This document shows positions 22,645 to 26,344 of a stretch of DNA of 26,344 bases, piece after piece. Where the stretch lies: the NCBI RefSeq assembly GCF_030227225.1, contig NZ_JASPHQ010000022.1, positions 1 to 26,344 of the forward strand, read 5' to 3'. This DNA comes from Corynebacterium rhinophilum. GTDB lineage: Bacteria > Actinomycetota > Actinomycetes > Mycobacteriales > Mycobacteriaceae. Both the position numbers and the translations under genes were made by a program. The notes beneath the pieces were generated by a model. The model searched no databases. It worked only from the letters and a program-made list of their open reading frames with translations, and was not told the DNA's origin. Within the stretch, counting starts at the first letter, position 1. Each line of letters starts with the position of its first letter.

Positions 22645-22651
22645 ATTGTTT

Positions 22652-23662
22652 ATGTCACCTACTGACGCTGCTGCGGAAACCCAAAAGTCCCCTACCCTTA
22701 CGCTGCGCTTTATGGCATCGCCAACCGATGTCACCATGGCCGGCACCCCTGGTATCAACGGCGGGCGCGTGCTGGAGTGGATCGATAAGGCCGCCTACGC
22801 CTGCGCCGTGCAGTGGTCTGGGCAGTACTGCGTGACCGCCTATGTGGGCCATATCCACTTCACCCGGCCCATTCCCTCCGGGCACATCGTGGAGGTGCGC
22901 TCGCGCATCGCGATGACCGGCCGGTCCTCCATGCACATCATCAACGAGGTGCTTTCTGCCGATCCCCGCGAGGGTATTTTCACCCGCGCCTGCGATTGCC
23001 TGGTCATCTTCGTGGCCAAGGATCCCGAAAGCGATAAGACCACCCCGGTTCCCACCTTCGTGCCGGATACCGATGAGCACATGCGCGTGGCCGAGGCCGC
23101 GAAATCCCGCATCGAGCTGCGCAAGGCCATCGAGCTCGAGATGGACAAGCAGAGCTACGATGGGCCTTCCGATGCCCCACGCATGGTCAATCGTTTCCTG
23201 GCCAAGCCCACCGACGTCAACTGGGGCGGCAAGGTACACGGCGGCACCGCGATGCAGTGGATCGATGAAGCCGGCACCGCCTGCACCATGGAGTGGTCCG
23301 GCGAGCGCACCGTTTCCGTCTATGCCGGTGGCATCCGCTTTTATAAGCCCATTTCCATCGGCGATCTCATTGAGGTCGATGCCCGCATGATGCGCACGGA
23401 CCGCCGCTCCATGCAGATGTCCATCCACGTCCGCGCCGGCGATCCCCGCGGCGGCCGCGATAACCTCAAGACCGCCATCCACGCCACCGTGGCCTATATT
23501 GCCTTGGACCGCGACGGGCAGCCGCTGACCGCGCGCACCTTTACCCCACAGACGGAAGAAGATATCCGCCTAGCCGAGCACGCCAATATCTTGCGCGAGC
23601 TGCGCGGCGAATATTCCCCGAAGCCGCTCATCGTGGCGCCGCACTACCAGCACGTGGATTAA
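22652..23662 (+). CDS. Acyl-CoA thioesterase with two hotdog domains
   Basis: The 336 residues hold two hotdog domains in tandem, each beginning with a matching segment: FMASPTDVTMAGTPGINGGR near residue 19 and FLAKPTDVNWGGKVHGGT near residue 187, each followed by a WIDKA/WIDEA helix. This is the acyl-CoA hydrolase (YciA/BACH-type) family, which splits acyl-CoA to free acid and CoA. Duplicated forms make a dimer-like unit from one chain. Asp in PTDV and the Asp of WID are the conserved acidic residues. The ATG has TATCTT seven bases upstream, leaderless. Sequence upstream in the same frame is antisense to the SCP2-like gene. Confidence 0.9.
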   Translation: MSPTDAAAETQKSPTLTLRFMASPTDVTMAGTPGINGGRVLEWIDKAAYACAVQWSGQYCVTAYVGHIHFTRPIPSGHIVEVRSRIAMTGRSSMHIINEVLSADPREGIFTRACDCLVIFVAKDPESDKTTPVPTFVPDTDEHMRVAEAAKSRIELRKAIELEMDKQSYDGPSDAPRMVNRFLAKPTDVNWGGKVHGGTAMQWIDEAGTACTMEWSGERTVSVYAGGIRFYKPISIGDLIEVDARMMRTDRRSMQMSIHVRAGDPRGGRDNLKTAIHATVAYIALDRDGQPLTARTFTPQTEEDIRLAEHANILRELRGEYSPKPLIVAPHYQHVD

Positions 23663-23751
23663 ATTTTCAGCACAATTTCTTTTGCGCGGCGCCTGCGCAC
23701 CAGCGTGGTATTAAATTGGTTACTGAGACCACGCTAGAGAAATGAGTTGAT

Positions 23752-24981
23752 ATGTCTAACCCACGCCTGCGCCGCAGGGTGCAGTACTCCGCCGCATTAG
23801 TTGCCTCCGCAGTGCTACTGGCCTCCTGCCAGAATCCGGCCAACCAGGAGGATAAAGATGAGGCTTCGGCTACACCGACGACTACCTCTTCTTCTACTTC
23901 CGCGGAAAAGACCTCAGAAGCATCTTCCACGGCATCGAGTTCTAGCTCCGCTACCAGCTCCAGTAGCGCCAGCAGCTCCGCCACAAGCTCTTCTACCACT
24001 TCCGCCAAGTCGAGCGGCTCCCACGCCAAGCAGCGCTCCGAAATCGAGGGACATGTGGTGGTGCTTTCTACCGGCGGCACCATCGCCAGCACCCACGATG
24101 ACAAGGGCGCGGTGGTGCCCACCGTAAAGGGCTCTGACCTGGTGGACCCGCTGTACTCTGAATTCGACAAATCCAAGCTGGAGCTTGAGGTCAAAGACAT
24201 TGCCAACCTGGATTCTTCTGCGATGACCTTGGCCGATACCGATAAAATCATCACCGCCGTACAGGAGCAGCTAGAGCGCGATGACGTCGATGGCGTCATC
24301 GTCACCCATGGCACCGATTCCATGGAAGAGACCGCCATTGCGCTCGATACTTTCCACGACAGCGATAAGCCCGTCGTGCTCACCGGCGCAATGCGCCCGT
24401 TCGATGACAACGCCCCAGACGGCCCGGAAAACCTTGCTACCGCGGTAGAGACCGTCACCAACTCGGACTATGCCGGCCACGGCGCATTCATCGCCTTTGG
24501 CGGCAAGATTATCCCCGCCCGCGGCGCGTTCAAATCTGATACAGAAAAGGCCGATGGCTTTGCTACCAATAGCCAGGCGAAATTCCCAGAACGCCCCGAG
24601 CCGCTGAAGTACGCTCCGCTTGGCGATGTCCTCGTAGACATCATCGCCGCCTACCCCGGCGCCCCAGCGGATCTCATTGAGCAATCCTTGGCCAAGGGCG
24701 CACAGGCCATCGTGATTGAGGGCATGGGTTCAGGAAATATCGGCCCCGATCTGGCTAATGCCGCCATGGAAGCCGCCAAGTCCGTTCCCATCGTGCTCAC
24801 TACCCGCGTGGATCACGGACCCGTCGAGGGTATCTACGGCGGCACCGGTGGCGGTGCCACGCTTGCCGATGCCGGCGTCATCCCTTCCGGCAACCTCCGC
24901 GCGCCCCAAGCCCGCATGCTGCTCGCAGCTGCAGTTGCCACGGGAACGGATGCACAGAAGCTCTTTCCAACTGCAAAATGA
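23752..24981 (+). CDS. Lipoprotein L-asparaginase
   Basis: The enzyme hydrolyses asparagine to aspartate and ammonia, here outside the cytoplasm. The 409-residue precursor has a signal peptide (RLRRR, then a hydrophobic stretch to residue 24), lipobox LASC with Cys26, and a Ser/Thr/Ala-rich linker (about 40-92) with low complexity. The catalytic domain shows STGGTIAS (Thr110), THGTDSMEET (Thr188, Asp189) and ARGAFKSD with Lys258, the type II asparaginase set. No ribosome-binding site or clear promoter is seen. 89 bases separate it from the thioesterase gene. Confidence 0.92.
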   Translation: MSNPRLRRRVQYSAALVASAVLLASCQNPANQEDKDEASATPTTTSSSTSAEKTSEASSTASSSSSATSSSSASSSATSSSTTSAKSSGSHAKQRSEIEGHVVVLSTGGTIASTHDDKGAVVPTVKGSDLVDPLYSEFDKSKLELEVKDIANLDSSAMTLADTDKIITAVQEQLERDDVDGVIVTHGTDSMEETAIALDTFHDSDKPVVLTGAMRPFDDNAPDGPENLATAVETVTNSDYAGHGAFIAFGGKIIPARGAFKSDTEKADGFATNSQAKFPERPEPLKYAPLGDVLVDIIAAYPGAPADLIEQSLAKGAQAIVIEGMGSGNIGPDLANAAMEAAKSVPIVLTTRVDHGPVEGIYGGTGGGATLADAGVIPSGNLRAPQARMLLAAAVATGTDAQKLFPTAK

Positions 24982-24992
24982 GGCCGTATACT
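24964..24992 (+). promoter_or_regulatory. Promoter of the Panacea-Doc module
   Basis: TATACT (24987-24992) is a good -10 with predicted start near 24999. TTTCCA (24964-24969), 17 bases upstream, is a weak -35. The promoter overlaps the last codons of the asparaginase gene, so the module has its own transcription start. Confidence 0.45.
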
Positions 24993-25019
24993 TTAGCGCG
25001 ACGCTGAAAGGAGGAAAGC

Positions 25020-25625
25020 ATGGCTGAAATTTTTGACGTTGGGCAATACATAACTGAGCGCATTCCCAACGTGGACAAGCTCAAGCTGTACAAGCTGTGC
25101 TACTTCTCCCAAGGCTGGCATCTGGCGTGGACGGGCCGACCATTATTCCAAGCGGAGTTTCAAGCGTGGCGGCACGGCCCTGTTTCCCGTGAGCTGCACA
25201 TTCAAACCTGGCAGGTAGCGGGGGCTGAAAACCCCTGGCCAGTACCCTATGTTCCCGGTGGTCAGTCCGACAATCTCAGCACATACGAACGTGAAGTAGT
25301 AGATAGCATCATTGCGTTCTACGGCGGAGTTGAATCGACCCGGCTTTCTGACTTGAGTCATGGCCTTGCCTGGAACGAGGCCCGCCGGGGCATCCCGAAA
25401 GACCAGAAGTCTAACGAGAAGCTCCGCACAACGACCCTCCTCCAAGAATTTTCCCAAGCGATAAACTCCCACAATTCCACCCCACGACCTCCGCTACAAC
25501 CAGCAGAAGTTCTTTTGCCTAATGTTGACCTCGACGGAGACGTGGATGAACTCTTAGCCTCGCCGCAGGCCAAGGAAATCGAACAAGACTGGTGGGAGAC
25601 TTTCCGGATATTGGCGGACCGATAA
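25020..25625 (+). CDS. Panacea-domain (SocA/DUF4065) protein, probable antitoxin
   Basis: The Panacea domain (DUF4065) is known from SocA of Caulobacter and as the antitoxin of PanAT systems, where it neutralises many kinds of toxin. The 201 residues show the family pattern KLYKLCYFSQGWHLA (22-36), PLF, and AWRHGPV (49-55), over a domain of about residues 8-125. The C-terminal part (about 150-201, PPLQPAEVLLPNVDLDG, then EQDWWETFRILADR) is outside the domain, and has a Trp-rich amphipathic end that could bind the toxin. AAAGGAGG lies five bases before the ATG. The Doc gene follows after six bases, a typical antitoxin-first pair. Confidence 0.88.
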   Translation: MAEIFDVGQYITERIPNVDKLKLYKLCYFSQGWHLAWTGRPLFQAEFQAWRHGPVSRELHIQTWQVAGAENPWPVPYVPGGQSDNLSTYEREVVDSIIAFYGGVESTRLSDLSHGLAWNEARRGIPKDQKSNEKLRTTTLLQEFSQAINSHNSTPRPPLQPAEVLLPNVDLDGDVDELLASPQAKEIEQDWWETFRILADR

Positions 25626-25631
25626 ACAGGC

Positions 25632-26099
25632 ATGCCGTCTGAAAAAGAAGAGCTAACGGACGAGGAAAAAGCCGCAGACTTCCTCGTCCGCGCTGCGTGT
25701 AGCTTGAATAAGCAATGCGAAAACCGAGTAGAGGGTGACAATCACGTTCACGCATACTCGGGCTACGCAGTTGATATTCCATCCCTCGAATCCGCGATTT
25801 TTGCACCATTCCAAGTCATTATGGGCCAAGAGCGCCGCCCAGGTATATATGACCGAGCAGCCGCGTTACTAGTTCATGTAGCTAAGGCACATGCGTTTCA
25901 CGATGGAAACAAACGCACTGCTCTACATTTAGCCATCTTTTATTTAAGGCTGAACGGAATTACCGTTCGCCCAACACCGAATGCAGAAGCGGGAGCAGAT
26001 CTCGTTACTTCTGTTACTAGTTCCGAAGAAGATTTGGATGCCCTCGTGCACTATGTCAGCACCACATTAGTAAAGTGGACAACGCTCAATCGGGGCTAG
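25632..26099 (+). CDS. Doc/Fic-family toxin
   Basis: The 155 residues carry HAFHDGNKRT (87-96), the Fic/Doc active-site motif with catalytic His87, Asp91 and Arg95. The Lys94 in GNKR, where AMPylating Fic proteins have Gly (GNGR), is the mark of Doc, which phosphorylates elongation factor Tu and stops translation. The length is close to that of Doc-type proteins (126 residues in P1), with about 25 extra N-terminal residues of high charge. The start ATG is six bases after the Panacea stop and has no strong ribosome-binding site, so translation is probably coupled. The gene is visibly more AT-rich and uses rarer codons (TTA, CTA) than its neighbours, a sign of horizontal gain. Confidence 0.87.
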   Translation: MPSEKEELTDEEKAADFLVRAACSLNKQCENRVEGDNHVHAYSGYAVDIPSLESAIFAPFQVIMGQERRPGIYDRAAALLVHVAKAHAFHDGNKRTALHLAIFYLRLNGITVRPTPNAEAGADLVTSVTSSEEDLDALVHYVSTTLVKWTTLNRG

Positions 26100-26100
26100 G

Positions 26101-26313
26101 TTATTTGTTTCTCATTCCCCACGAGAATTCAAATATCTTGTCTGCCTGGCGCTGCAAATTCAAAAGTCTAAGGCACACCGGACGAAAAGCACCGGAAGCG
26201 GGTCCAAAAAGATTAGCCAGTGGGGCTAATGCAACCCGATTGGTCAAGTCCGTTTGAGTGGTGTTTATACCTTTCGATAGAGCATGCAGTGTGATGGTGT
26301 CAGGGGCCAGCAC
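26101..26313 (-). CDS. Small hypothetical ORF, doubtful
   Basis: A minus-strand frame of 70 codons starts with GTG 26313 and ends just past the Doc stop. It has no recognised motif and no ribosome-binding site. A TAA lies five codons before its GTG in the same frame, so it does not continue off the window. The protein is mixed in character (TLHALSKGINTTQTDLTN, then basic). It contains a terminator-like hairpin at 26207-26230. I would not call it a gene without homologues. Confidence 0.15.
   Translation of the reverse strand: MLAPDTITLHALSKGINTTQTDLTNRVALAPLANLFGPASGAFRPVCLRLLNLQRQADKIFEFSWGMRNK
26207..26230 (-). terminator. Possible terminator on the minus strand near the right edge
   Basis: ATTAGCC (26212-26218) and GGCTAAT (26224-26230) form a perfect seven-base stem with a five-base loop, followed by CTTTTT on the minus strand. 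It would stop leftward transcription entering from beyond the right edge, towards doc. The remaining 26100-26344 shows no gene I can support. Confidence 0.4.
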
Positions 26314-26344
26314 GTGCTCGGTGCTTTAACTGGTTCATGCGACC

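Noticed and set aside
22400..22651. N-terminal extension of the thioesterase
   Set aside because: It lies opposite the SCP2-like gene and has no hotdog features.
23860..24030. Repeat or microsatellite DNA in the asparaginase gene
   Set aside because: It is a coding low-complexity Ser/Thr/Ala stretch in frame, not a tandem DNA repeat.
23667..24461. Open frame of 264 codons, minus strand, Ser/Val/Glu-rich
   Set aside because: It is antisense to the asparaginase and reflects its repetitive Ser-rich linker.
1..26344. CRISPR arrays, insertion sequences, prophage genes
   Set aside because: I saw no spaced direct repeats, transposase motifs or phage structural genes.

Overview
The window (26,344 bases, GC-rich, about 60% by eye) is chromosomal DNA of a Corynebacterium. 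The signs are the gene order, which I recall as conserved in C. glutamicum and relatives (murA, ramA, cysK, cysE, then actA, dusB, phoU, pstBACS, mshD, lmeA-like, and on to purM and purF), a RamA-type acetate regulator, a mycothiol gene (mshD), a MurA with Asp at the usual Cys position, and many genes that look leaderless. I cannot fix the species. The exact gap between cysE and actA, which holds tRNAs and a CsoR repressor where I recall sucCD in C. glutamicum, points to a clade other than C. glutamicum.

Layout. 1-189: tail of murA with a hairpin, then a strong rRNA-like promoter firing out of the left edge. 190-2319: murA and ramA, leftward. 2320-2584: divergent ramA/cysK control region with RamA-like half-sites and a near-perfect McbR operator. 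2585-4166: cysK and cysE (cysteine synthesis). 4216-5611: a GNAT gene, five tRNA genes (Lys, Glu, Asp, Asp, Phe, all leftward) and csoR. 5738-7240: actA/cat1 CoA-transferase. 7433-9365: dusB and phoU. 9437-13484: the phosphate uptake operon pstS-pstC-pstA-pstB, leftward, with a PHO-box-like direct repeat upstream. 13709-19563: mshD, an LmeA-like lipoprotein-type gene, a diacylglycerol-kinase-family gene, a nitrobindin-like gene, a class IV aminotransferase (pabC-like), ygfZ and a DUF3073 gene. 19629-23662: purM, purF, an SCP2-like gene and a tandem hotdog thioesterase. 23752-24981: a lipoprotein asparaginase. 25020-26099: a two-gene module, Panacea-domain (SocA/DUF4065) protein plus Doc/Fic toxin, more AT-rich at its end than its neighbours. 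26100-26344: no gene I can name.

How it works together. Most of the window is housekeeping: cell-wall precursor synthesis, sulfur assimilation, carbon-source control, phosphate uptake, mycothiol synthesis, purine synthesis and Fe-S/folate support. Regulation visible in the DNA matches these jobs (RamA autoregulation, McbR on cysK, PHO box on pstS). A striking architectural theme is four very short divergent gene pairs (24 to 53 bases apart) in which a -10 hexamer lies 6 to 8 bases before each start codon, so both genes should give leaderless mRNAs from overlapping or back-to-back promoters. The one accessory element is the Panacea-Doc pair at the right end, a probable toxin-antitoxin system.
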